A stretch of DNA of 6,016 nucleotides, from the NCBI GenBank assembly GCA_001942045.1, contig MSTD01000087.1, forward strand, positions 1 to 6,016, in the 5' to 3' direction. Shown piece after piece: positions 1-5,684 of this stretch (position 1 is its first letter; each line of letters begins with the position of its first letter). The position numbers and the translations under genes are program-made. The notes under the pieces were generated by a model. That model had not been told where the DNA came from. It did not search any database and saw only the letters and a program-made list of their open reading frames with translations. Source of the stretch: Mycolicibacterium porcinum. GTDB lineage: Bacteria > Actinomycetota > Actinomycetes > Mycobacteriales > Mycobacteriaceae.

Positions 1-97
1 GTGCCGGGTCGGCATTCGCCGTCCCGGCAGGCAATGCAGCCGCTGCCACCCCCAGACCCATCATGAACATCACACTGCGACGATCCATCTCAGGCAC
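1..97 (-). CDS. N-terminus of exported protein, probably Rv0315-like beta-1,3-glucanase (partial)
   Basis: Only the first 32 codons lie in the window; the gene continues off the left edge. The peptide starts MPEMDRRSVMFMMG, runs through an Ala/Leu-rich hydrophobic core and ends with TANA followed by DPA, a clear signal peptide with an Ala-X-Ala cleavage site. The twin arginine followed by S-V-M fits a Tat-type signal loosely. I chose the GTG at 95-97 over the in-frame ATG at 86-88 because AAGG lies 7 bases before the GTG. It also gives the MPEMDRR start that, from memory, resembles M. tuberculosis Rv0315, a secreted GH16-type beta-1,3-glucanase. No catalytic domain is visible, so the export signal is certain but the enzyme name is inferred. 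A candidate promoter sits just upstream. Confidence 0.55.
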   Translation of the reverse strand, partial: MPEMDRRSVMFMMGLGVAAAALPAGTANADPA

Positions 98-115
98 AGC
101 AGAACCTTAACCGAA

Positions 116-144
116 CTCTTACGGACATTTCCGACCCTGCCCAA
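116..144 (-). promoter_or_regulatory. Candidate promoter for the left-edge exported gene
   Basis: On the minus strand TTGGGC (139-144) is followed after exactly 17 bases by TAAGAG (116-121). This is a plausible SigA-like -35/-10 pair, although the -10 matches TATAAT poorly. Transcription would start about 12-15 bases upstream of the GTG at 97, leaving room for the AAGG ribosome binding site. It lies in the 77-base gap between the cupin stop and this gene, so the gene could instead be read through from the cupin; no hairpin terminator is visible there. Confidence 0.3.
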
Positions 145-174
145 ACTTTCGGCGTACCAGATGTGTTTTCGCAG

Positions 175-618
175 CTAGGGACACACGGCCGGGGCATCGT
201 CGCGTACCGGTGCGTCGGCGGGCAGCGTGTAGGTCACCACGACGTCGGCGTCGACCGCGCCCTCATTGGTCACCCGGTGCGCCACCCCGGCCGGGATGAT
301 CACCGCCTGTCCCGCGGCGTACTCCACCGGCGCACAATCGGCCGCCGTCTGCACCACGACGGCACCCTCGTTGATCACCGACTGCTCCCATCCGGGATGG
401 CTGTGCCAACCACTGCCGGCGCCGGGCTTGAGCAGCAGGCCCTGCACATGCAGCGTGGTGGGCTGGCCTGCCGTGACCACCCAGATCGGCGCGGTGGTGG
501 TGCCCTTCCCCAAATCGGTGCGCACCACGTCGCCTTCGGCGGGCGTGGCGGCCGCGGGTGCGGTCGCCATACCCATGGCGGTGACGGCTCCGACGACGAC
601 GGCATAGATGTGCTTCAC
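175..618 (-). CDS. Small secreted cupin-domain protein
   Basis: A 147-residue protein. It starts with VKHIYAVVVGAVTAMG and has a signal peptide likely cut near residue 24 (PAAA before TPAEG). The mature part is a single cupin barrel. Motif 1, G(X)5HXH(X)3E(X)6G, matches exactly, with H72, H74 and E78. Motif 2, G(X)5PXG(X)2H(X)3N, also matches exactly, with H114. All four usual metal ligands are therefore present, so it should bind Fe, Mn, Zn or a similar ion outside the membrane. Two cysteines (94 and 146) could form a disulfide after export. The GTG start is fixed by GGGAGG just upstream and by the signal peptide; the reading frame is open further upstream but into non-coding sequence. It lies 49 bases downstream of the Hsp70-like gene on the same strand and may be co-transcribed with it. 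The substrate is unknown; it could be an enzyme or a simple ligand- or metal-binding cupin. Confidence 0.85.
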   Translation of the reverse strand: MKHIYAVVVGAVTAMGMATAPAAATPAEGDVVRTDLGKGTTTAPIWVVTAGQPTTLHVQGLLLKPGAGSGWHSHPGWEQSVINEGAVVVQTAADCAPVEYAAGQAVIIPAGVAHRVTNEGAVDADVVVTYTLPADAPVRDDAPAVCP

Positions 619-622
619 AGTG

Positions 623-628
623 CCTCCC
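623..628 (-). promoter_or_regulatory. Ribosome binding site of the cupin gene
   Basis: GGGAGG on the minus strand lies 4 bases before the GTG at 616-618. It is the clearest Shine-Dalgarno match in the window and decides the cupin start against longer in-frame candidates that would overlap the Hsp70-like gene. Confidence 0.7.
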
Positions 629-667
629 GATTGTTGATCGAAAGGTAGCGCGCTCAGCCGTATTTCG

Positions 668-2518
668 TCACGGATAAGGCTGGTACGGATATTGAGGCTG
701 CTGCTGGTAGGGATATTGCGGTTGCTGCTGGTACGGATACTGAGGCTGTTGCGTCTCACCGCGGTTCGGCACCTGGATCGGAATCGGCACCGGAACGAAC
801 GGCACGGTGACGTATGTCGTCGTCATCGGGTTCGTCGTCGTGGTGGTCGTGGTCGGCACCGTGGTGGTGGTTGTCGGCGGCGTCGTCGTTGTCGTCGTTG
901 TGGTGGGCACCGTCGTGGTCGTGGTCGTGACGGGAGGGGGCGTGGTCGTCTGCGTGACGACGCGCGTCTCCGTCACCGGTGGCGGCGGCGGAGCCTGGGT
1001 CACGGTGACCGGCGGCGGCGCCTGCGTCACCGGCTCAGGCGCGGGCGGCGGCTCCACCGGAGCCGGCGGCGGGGCCTCGACCGGGCTGGGCGCCACTTCC
1101 TGCGGGGGCAACGGCTTGGGCTCGGGCGGCTTGACCTCGGAACTGGGCGCGGTGCCCGTCGCACTGGTCAGCGCGTAGGTGACTCCACCGATGGCGACGA
1201 CGACCAGCGCCGCGGCCACCACGAAAACCGTCAACGGCAGTCGTTGCCAACCGCCGCCCGGCTGTTCGATCGGACCGGTCGGCGGGACGTACTGCACGGC
1301 CGGCCGCGCCGCCGTCTCGCTGCCGTAGGAGTCCACCAGATCGGGTCCGGTGTAGGGCACCACGTCGTCGTCGGCGTCATCCTCGGACCAGGCCAGCGCC
1401 CGGAATGTGGAGGAACCCTCTGCGCCGGAAGGGGTTTCGACCGGCGGCACCACCGCTGCGGCACCCAGGGTGGGCGCCACACCGGTTTGCGCATCGGCGT
1501 CGGCGAGGTACGCGGCGGACAGTGCAGCACCGATCGCGGCATCGAGGGCGGGCTGCGGCGTCGTCACCACCACGGCCTGCGAATGCTCCGAAAGCCGTTG
1601 AGTGACCAGAGGAATGCTGGCACCGCCACCGATGGTCACCACCGACGAGACGGCCTGCCAACTGATCCCATTGCGCTCCAACGCTTTTTCCAGCGCCTCC
1701 AACGCGCCGGACAGCGGAGCTTGCATCAGCGACTCGAGTTCGGTGCGCGTCACCCGCACGGTGGCCGAATAGCCGGGCAGTTCCACCATCAGATCGGTCG
1801 CGGTGTCCGCCGACAGCCGTTCCTTGGCTTGACGGCATTCCTCACGCAACCGGGCCAGCGATCCGACCGCCGCCGTCCCTGCCGGATCGATTCCGCCGGC
1901 CTGGGCCACGCCGTCGAGGACATGCGTCAACAGCGCCTGGTCGATTTGGTCGCCGGAGAAGTCGGGGTAGCGGGTGGTCTCGTCGATCGGCTCGAAGCCC
2001 GCCGTGGCGTCGGCCAGCGTGACGCTGGTACCGCCCCCACCGAAGTCAAGCAGCGCCACCACACCGTTGGGCGGCAGCCCCGGATTGGCCCGCAGCGCGG
2101 CCAGGGAGGCGACGGCATCGGGAACCAGCCGCGGCGGCCGTCCCTCACGCGAGAAGCTCGGATTGGTGCGCAGCGCATTGCGCAGGGCGCGCAGCGTGGG
2201 CGCTCCCCAGTGGGCGGGAACAGCGATGGCCAGTTGTTCGGAGGGTCCGCCCGCGAGTTCCACCATCGCGTCGAGCGCCTCGACGAGCAGGGTGTCGGCG
2301 GGATAGGAGGCGCCGTCGGGCGCCACGAGGGGCACCGGGTCGCCGACCCGCTCGACGAAGCCGCTCAAGGTGACCCCGGAACCGGATTCGGGCATGCCGA
2401 CTTGCGGCGTCCGGTCGGTCGACAAGGTCAACACCGAACGCCGGCTGACAGGTTGATTGCCGACGCGCGCCGCAACCAAGTTGGTGGTCCCGATCGACAA
2501 CCCCAACGGGCCGCTCAT
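668..2518 (-). CDS. Hsp70-like domain protein with one membrane helix and Pro/Thr-rich tail (Rv0312/Rv2264c-like)
   Basis: 616 residues. Residues 1-340 form an Hsp70/actin-fold nucleotide-binding domain: GLSIGTTN (6-13, phosphate 1), VPAHWGAPTLRALRNAL (100-116), LLDFGGGGTSVTL (156-168, phosphate 2) and VTIGGGASIPLV (294-305, adenosine motif). There is no Hsp70 substrate-binding domain. Instead an acidic linker (377-392) leads to one hydrophobic helix (about 427-450), then a Pro/Glu-rich stretch (463-530), a Thr-rich stretch (524-568) and QPQYPYQQ-type repeats to the end. Predicted topology is ATPase domain inside and tail outside in the cell wall; Thr/Pro-rich tails of exported mycobacterial proteins are known O-mannosylation targets. 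DnaK Asp8 is replaced by Ser8. The start at 2518 puts the fold directly at the N-terminus, with a weak GGTGG 8 bases upstream; ATGs at 2533 and 2584 are less likely. From memory it resembles M. tuberculosis Rv0312 and Rv2264c. The function is unknown; a sensor or envelope scaffold is possible. Confidence 0.87.
   Translation of the reverse strand: MSGPLGLSIGTTNLVAARVGNQPVSRRSVLTLSTDRTPQVGMPESGSGVTLSGFVERVGDPVPLVAPDGASYPADTLLVEALDAMVELAGGPSEQLAIAVPAHWGAPTLRALRNALRTNPSFSREGRPPRLVPDAVASLAALRANPGLPPNGVVALLDFGGGGTSVTLADATAGFEPIDETTRYPDFSGDQIDQALLTHVLDGVAQAGGIDPAGTAAVGSLARLREECRQAKERLSADTATDLMVELPGYSATVRVTRTELESLMQAPLSGALEALEKALERNGISWQAVSSVVTIGGGASIPLVTQRLSEHSQAVVVTTPQPALDAAIGAALSAAYLADADAQTGVAPTLGAAAVVPPVETPSGAEGSSTFRALAWSEDDADDDVVPYTGPDLVDSYGSETAARPAVQYVPPTGPIEQPGGGWQRLPLTVFVVAAALVVVAIGGVTYALTSATGTAPSSEVKPPEPKPLPPQEVAPSPVEAPPPAPVEPPPAPEPVTQAPPPVTVTQAPPPPPVTETRVVTQTTTPPPVTTTTTTVPTTTTTTTTPPTTTTTVPTTTTTTTNPMTTTYVTVPFVPVPIPIQVPNRGETQQPQYPYQQQPQYPYQQQPQYPYQPYP
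680..751 (-). repeat. Three tandem 24-bp repeats coding QPQYPYQQ-type units
   Basis: Three exact-length 24-base copies (680-703, 704-727, 728-751) lie at the 3' end of the Hsp70-like gene. Copies 2 and 3 differ from copy 1 at three and two bases, and all five changes are synonymous, so the Gln/Tyr/Pro peptide unit is identical in each copy. The pattern suggests duplication followed by selection on the peptide. Gln-Tyr-Pro repeats are common in disordered, surface-exposed tails of actinobacterial envelope proteins. Confidence 0.85.
815..949 (-). repeat. Low-complexity poly-Thr coding tract
   Basis: About 45 codons of the Hsp70-like gene are almost all Thr, broken by Pro, Val and a single Asn-Pro-Met (residues 524-568). 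On the plus strand it reads as runs of GTC, GTG and GTT triplets. The mix of ACC, ACG and ACA-type codons shows it is not a pure triplet expansion, but its length may vary by slippage. It would form an extended, mucin-like segment outside the membrane. Confidence 0.8.
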
Positions 2519-2620
2519 AACGTTCGCCACCATAGCTGTCGCGCGGCGGCGGGGCAGGCTGACACTCCGTGGGGCCGCCGCCAAGCGCGTTCCGTCAGTG
2601 CGGTTTTGATCGCGTCAGCA

Positions 2621-2626
2621 ACACTA
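2621..2626 (-). promoter_or_regulatory. Possible -10 element for the Hsp70-like gene
   Basis: TAGTGT on the minus strand fits the mycobacterial TANNNT -10 pattern. No good TTGACA-like -35 lies 17-18 bases upstream, but mycobacterial promoters often lack one. It would give a leader of roughly 95 bases before the ATG at 2518. The call is weak, because hexamers of this looseness occur by chance. Confidence 0.25.
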
Positions 2627-2899
2627 ATGCGACGCACAGGAACACAGGTGGTTACTGTGGATGATGGTCAATTAAGCGGCCTGGCTACCATTTCACGCGA
2701 CCGCGGCGGAGCGGCGTGTACTAACCCAGCTCCCTGCGACGAGTGTGCAGCTTCTGCGGTCCGATCCCGCGTCTGCGCCGCAAAATCCTGCACATTCGCC
2801 ACAGTGTCGAGGACGGACCTGAACGCCCCGAGAAGACGTCACCCAAAGCTGTTTCGCATCAAGACTTCTACGGCACCCAGAAGCGCACCAACGGCCCAC

Positions 2900-2924
2900 G
2901 TTTGACGTTCCTGCCTGCGGGTAC
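2900..2924 (+). promoter_or_regulatory. SigF-like promoter for the FAD/Rieske gene
   Basis: GTTT (2900-2903) is followed after 15 bases by GGGTAC (2919-2924). This matches the mycobacterial SigF pattern GTTT-N15-17-GGGTAY. The start point would fall about 6-8 bases downstream, near 2931-2933, only 2-4 bases before the ATG at 2935. That agrees with the absence of any Shine-Dalgarno sequence there. The overlapping TTGACG at 2902-2907 has no -10 at a suitable distance for SigA. SigF in mycobacteria drives general stress and stationary-phase genes. Confidence 0.5.
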
Positions 2925-2934
2925 AGCCACCACC

Positions 2935-4443
2935 ATGACATCCCTCTGGCTGGCCGACCGCCCGGTCCACGTCGTAGCGCCAACTCTCTCCGACGAAGCG
3001 CAGCGCAGCGCCGACGTCGTCGTGGTGGGCGCCGGAATCACCGGCCTGATCACCGCCGTCCTGCTGGCCCGGGCCGGGCAGGACGTCATGGTCCTGGAGG
3101 CGCGCACCGCAGGCGCCGGCGCAACCGGGAACACCACCGCGAAGATCAGCCTGCTGCAGGGCACTCGGATGACCGACATCGTGGCCAAGCACTCACCCGA
3201 GGTAGCGCACCACTACGCCCAGGGCAACCGCGAAGGGCAACAGTGGTTGATCGACTACTGCACGCAGCGCGGAATCGGCCTGCAGCGCGAGGACGCGTAC
3301 ACCTACGCCCAGTCACCTCGCGGCGTCGCAAAAGCCAAGGCAGAACTGAAGGCCTGCCGGGCCGCGGGCCTGGATGTCGAATGGGTCGACGACGCCGACG
3401 TGCCCTTCCCGTTCCACGGCGGCGTCCGGTTGGCCGATCAGGCCCAGTTCGACCCCATGCCGCTCCTGGACAGCCTGATCGCCGAACTCATCGAACGCGA
3501 AGGGCGCCTGGTCGAAGGCGCCAGGGTGCAACGCGTCAGCCACGACGGCGGGGCTCGCCTGAAACTCCGGGTGCAGACCGGTGCCGGCATTGAACTCGAC
3601 GTCCTGGCCAATCGGTGTGTGCTGGCCACCGGCGTGCCGATTCTGGACCGGGGCGGCTTCTTCGCCCGGCTGACTCCCCACCGGTCCTACTGCATGGCGT
3701 TCGAGGTACCCTGCGATATCACCCGCGGCATGTTCATCTCGACCGATTCCCCCACGCGCTCAACACGTTCGGCGCCGACCGCTGACGGAGACCGTCTCAT
3801 CGTTGGCGGGGCCGGCCATCCGGTGGGCCGCGACAGTGACCCCGCCGCGGCCGTCGACGAACTGGAGTCCTGGGCCAAGCAACACTGGCCCGGCGCCGTG
3901 CGGACCCACTTCTGGTCGGCACAGGACTACGCCCCCGTCGACGGGCTCCCCTACGTCGGCCCGATTCTCCCCGGACGCGAAGACATCCTGGTGGCAACGG
4001 GTTTCGACAAGTGGGGGATGACCAACGGGGCGGCCGCGGCACTGGCATTGGCCGGCCGGATGTTGGGCGGGAGGATGGACTGGGCCGAGGCCTTCGCGAG
4101 CTGGAGTCCGCACGAACTGTCCGGGCTCACCACCGCGGTGCAGGCCAACTTGTCGGTCGGGCTGAATCTGGCCAAAGGCTGGATCGCCCCGCTCACCCGC
4201 ATCGGTACCGCCGCCGTCGAAGACTGCGGCGTGGTCACCGGGCCGCCGTGGCGTCTGGAGGCGCACAGCGTCGTCGACGGAGTCGAGCGCACGGTGTCAC
4301 CGGTGTGCCCGCACCTGGGCGGCATCGTGAATTGGAACGACGCCGACAAGTCCTGGGACTGCCCGCTGCACGGCTCCCGATTTGCTCCCGACGGCACCCT
4401 GATCGAGGGCCCGGCCACCCGAGACCTCACCCGTTCCGGATAG
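2935..4443 (+). CDS. FAD-dependent oxidoreductase with C-terminal Rieske [2Fe-2S] domain (YhfW-like)
   Basis: 502 residues and no signal peptide, so cytoplasmic. The DAO-type FAD domain opens with a Rossmann motif, VVVGAGITG (29-37), and the ribose-binding acid E55. GNTTAKISLLQG (65-76) and the FAD-closing segment around YVGPILPG and ATGFDKWGMTNG (340-365) follow. The Rieske domain is at the C-terminus: C458-P-H460, 15 residues, C476-P-L-H479, matching CXH-X15-CXXH. The extra disulfide cysteines of cytochrome-bc1 Rieske proteins are absent, so it is the low-potential ferredoxin type. This architecture and length fit B. subtilis YhfW and similar proteins; the FAD half resembles glycine/gamma-glutamylputrescine oxidases. 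The substrate is unknown, probably an amine or amino-acid-like compound, with electrons passing from FAD to the cluster. The ATG at 2935 is chosen because the SigF-like promoter lies just upstream; the open frame extends further but is non-coding there. The SnoaL-like gene follows 50 bases later. Confidence 0.88.
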   Translation: MTSLWLADRPVHVVAPTLSDEAQRSADVVVVGAGITGLITAVLLARAGQDVMVLEARTAGAGATGNTTAKISLLQGTRMTDIVAKHSPEVAHHYAQGNREGQQWLIDYCTQRGIGLQREDAYTYAQSPRGVAKAKAELKACRAAGLDVEWVDDADVPFPFHGGVRLADQAQFDPMPLLDSLIAELIEREGRLVEGARVQRVSHDGGARLKLRVQTGAGIELDVLANRCVLATGVPILDRGGFFARLTPHRSYCMAFEVPCDITRGMFISTDSPTRSTRSAPTADGDRLIVGGAGHPVGRDSDPAAAVDELESWAKQHWPGAVRTHFWSAQDYAPVDGLPYVGPILPGREDILVATGFDKWGMTNGAAAALALAGRMLGGRMDWAEAFASWSPHELSGLTTAVQANLSVGLNLAKGWIAPLTRIGTAAVEDCGVVTGPPWRLEAHSVVDGVERTVSPVCPHLGGIVNWNDADKSWDCPLHGSRFAPDGTLIEGPATRDLTRSG

Positions 4444-4451
4444 CACCGGGA

Positions 4452-4481
4452 TTGCACTACACCCGCGGACGCCGGTGTGCT
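4452..4481 (+). promoter_or_regulatory. Possible promoter of the SnoaL-like gene
   Basis: TTGCAC (4452-4457) is followed after 18 bases by TGTGCT (4476-4481). Transcription would begin around 4488, giving a leader of about 6 bases before the ATG at 4494 and missing the ATG at 4485. There is no Shine-Dalgarno sequence before either ATG, which favours a near-leaderless transcript. Co-transcription with the FAD/Rieske gene is the alternative. Confidence 0.3.
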
Positions 4482-4493
4482 CCAATGTCGGGC

Positions 4494-4952
4494 ATGGGTG
4501 ACATCGACGACATCAAGCAAGTCAAGTACCGGTACCTGCGGGCACTGGACACCAAGCACTGGGACGAGTTCGCCGACACCCTCACCGAGGACATCAAGGG
4601 CGACTATGGGCAGTCCATGGGCAAGACGCTGCACTTCACCGACCGTGACTCACTCGTCGAGTACATGAAGAGCTCACTCGGCCCCGAGGTCATCACCGAG
4701 CACCGCGTCGCGCACCCCGAGATCGAGGTGAACGGCGACGAGGCCACCGCCACCTGGTACCTGCAGGACCGCGTGATCGTCGCCGCCATGAACTTCATGT
4801 TGTTCGGCTCGGCGTTCTATCACGACACCTACCGCCGCACCGCTGACGGCTGGAAGATCAGTGGCACCGGCTACGACCGCACCTACGACGCCACGTTGTC
4901 GCTCGAGGGGCTCAACTTCAAGCTCGAACCCGGTGCCGCACTGAACATCTGA
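4494..4952 (+). CDS. SnoaL/NTF2-like domain protein
   Basis: 152 residues forming one SnoaL-like (SnoaL_4 type) cone-shaped alpha+beta barrel. The N-terminal helix IKQVKYRYLRALDTKHWDEF (7-26) is typical of the family. It is followed by an LTED acid (30-33), TEHRVAHPEIEVNGDEATATW (68-88), where His70 and His74 could line the pocket, and the C-terminal strand DGWKISGTGYDRTY (118-131). Family members include dehydratases such as bile acid 7-alpha-dehydratase, ketosteroid-isomerase-like enzymes and ligand-binding proteins, and sequence alone does not decide between them. There is no signal peptide or membrane helix. The in-frame ATG at 4485 would add three residues (MSG); homologues I recall begin at M-x-DIDDIKQ. 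It resembles M. tuberculosis Rv0310c from memory. Its stop codon directly abuts the stop of the convergent YkuD gene. Confidence 0.8.
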   Translation: MGDIDDIKQVKYRYLRALDTKHWDEFADTLTEDIKGDYGQSMGKTLHFTDRDSLVEYMKSSLGPEVITEHRVAHPEIEVNGDEATATWYLQDRVIVAAMNFMLFGSAFYHDTYRRTADGWKISGTGYDRTYDATLSLEGLNFKLEPGAALNI

Positions 4953-5606
4953 CTACTTCGCGACGGCGATGACGGCCCCTGGCCGTAACCACTGCATGAT
5001 CTTCACCAGGGTGGCGTCATCGATCGCGATACATCCGGCCGTGGGTCCGCCATCGGTGGTGTGCACGAAGAACGCGCCACCGTTGCCGGGCACCCTGGCC
5101 TTGTTCACGCCCATCACCACAGCGTGCTTGTACTGGGGGATCTGAAGGTTCTCCGTCCCGCTGCTCGGATCGGTGTTGAACGGGCACTGCGCCTTCTGAC
5201 ACACCTGCATGGTGTTGTAGGTCGGGCTCTTCATGTCGCCGTCCCACCAGTGGTTCGGGCCGACCTGCACGTACTGCAGGCCGCCGCCGGGATTGGGCGC
5301 GGTGCCGAAGGCGAAGTCGAGGCTGAAAACGCCCATGGGAGTCTTCATTTCACCGTCGTGGGTCTGCGGGGCCATCCCGTTGGCGCCGATGTTGGCGTCT
5401 ATCCCGGCGCCGATCGGCTGCCAGCCCGCGGGCCCGCGCTGCCAGACATCCATCTTGGCTTTCGAACCACCCACGCCGACAACCGAAATCACCTGGGTGG
5501 CGTTGCCGACGGATGGTGCGAACCACGGCGGGTCGACGGCACCGGCGGTGGGCGCGCATGCCAATGCCAGCACCCCGGCACACAGCAGGGCGAGCAGTCG
5601 GCGCAT
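4953..5606 (-). CDS. Secreted YkuD (L,D-transpeptidase-like) protein, Rv0309-like
   Basis: 217 residues. The signal peptide MRRLLALLCAGVLALACAP is cut near residue 23 (AGA before VDPP); C17 is not in a good lipobox. The mature protein is one YkuD fold: KTPMGVFSL (88-96) matches the family's TP-x-G segment, PNHWWDGD (117-124) is typical of this actinobacterial subgroup, and the active-site region is VHTTDGGPTAGCIAI (181-195), with likely catalytic His182 and Cys192. C136 and C141 may form a small disulfide loop. YkuD enzymes build or edit 3-3 peptidoglycan cross-links outside the membrane. This protein lacks the immunoglobulin-like domains of the main mycobacterial L,D-transpeptidases and the usual Arg after the catalytic Cys-Val, so its substrate is uncertain. 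From memory it matches M. tuberculosis Rv0309 (about 218 residues). The ribosome binding site is poor. The start is divergent from the PAP2 gene 78 bases away. Confidence 0.85.
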   Translation of the reverse strand: MRRLLALLCAGVLALACAPTAGAVDPPWFAPSVGNATQVISVVGVGGSKAKMDVWQRGPAGWQPIGAGIDANIGANGMAPQTHDGEMKTPMGVFSLDFAFGTAPNPGGGLQYVQVGPNHWWDGDMKSPTYNTMQVCQKAQCPFNTDPSSGTENLQIPQYKHAVVMGVNKARVPGNGGAFFVHTTDGGPTAGCIAIDDATLVKIMQWLRPGAVIAVAK

Positions 5607-5646
5607 CCGTCCATCGTCGTCGCCGGGCCTCTCGGCCGGATAAAGC

Positions 5647-5678
5647 TTGGAGCACGATCCGGTCGCGACGGCTACGTT
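5647..5678 (+). promoter_or_regulatory. Candidate leaderless promoter of the PAP2 gene
   Basis: TACGTT (5673-5678) fits TANNNT, and the ATG at 5685 begins after 6 intervening bases, which is where transcription would start. This is the usual geometry of a mycobacterial leaderless gene, and no Shine-Dalgarno sequence is present. A TTGGAG at 5647-5652 is a possible -35, but its 20-base spacer is long. Confidence 0.4.
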
Positions 5679-5684
5679 GGCGCC

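Larger units (their letters stand above)
2519..2934. other. Intergenic region between divergent genes
   Basis: 416 bases separate the Hsp70-like start from the FAD/Rieske start. I see no convincing gene: the open frame that runs upstream from the FAD gene to 2743 has no recognisable protein character, and the minus-strand frame at 2693-2983 overlaps the real start of that gene. Base composition in 2600-2720 is visibly less GC-rich than in the flanking genes, as expected of a regulatory region. It holds a possible -10 element for the left gene (2621-2626), a CACAG-N7-CTGTG dyad (2643-2659), two direct CACAGG copies (2635-2640, 2643-2648), and a SigF-like promoter for the right gene (2900-2924). 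Confidence 0.6.

Noticed and set aside
680..751. Tandem repeat considered as a CRISPR-like or regulatory array
   Set aside because: The copies are directly contiguous without spacers, in frame and coding, with synonymous differences.
619..759. 47-codon N-terminal extension of the cupin reading into the Hsp70-like gene
   Set aside because: It reads the repeat region out of frame, and the internal GTG has a strong ribosome binding site followed by a normal signal peptide.
807..1178. Plus-strand frame rich in Val and Gly that looks like a membrane protein
   Set aside because: It is the antisense of the poly-Thr and Pro-rich codons, so the Val/Gly runs are a mirror of the repeat.
692..2905. Plus-strand open frame of 737 codons across the whole Hsp70-like gene
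   Set aside because: Its translation is Arg/Gly/His-rich with no domain, typical of the antisense of a GC-rich gene; the minus strand carries clear Hsp70 motifs.
2743..2934. 64-codon N-terminal extension of the FAD/Rieske gene, starting with a Cys-X2-Cys-like peptide
   Set aside because: It has no family similarity I recognise, lies upstream of a good SigF-like promoter, and the FAD fold needs only the sequence from 2935.
4011..4493. Long frame joined in phase upstream of the SnoaL-like gene
   Set aside because: It overlaps the Rieske-coding part of the FAD gene in another frame and has the Arg-rich composition of an out-of-frame shadow.
5620..5640. GGCC-TCTC-GGCC inverted repeat in the divergent spacer as a terminator or operator
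   Set aside because: The stem is only four pairs with a mismatch outside it, it has no T-run, and it lies at gene starts rather than ends.
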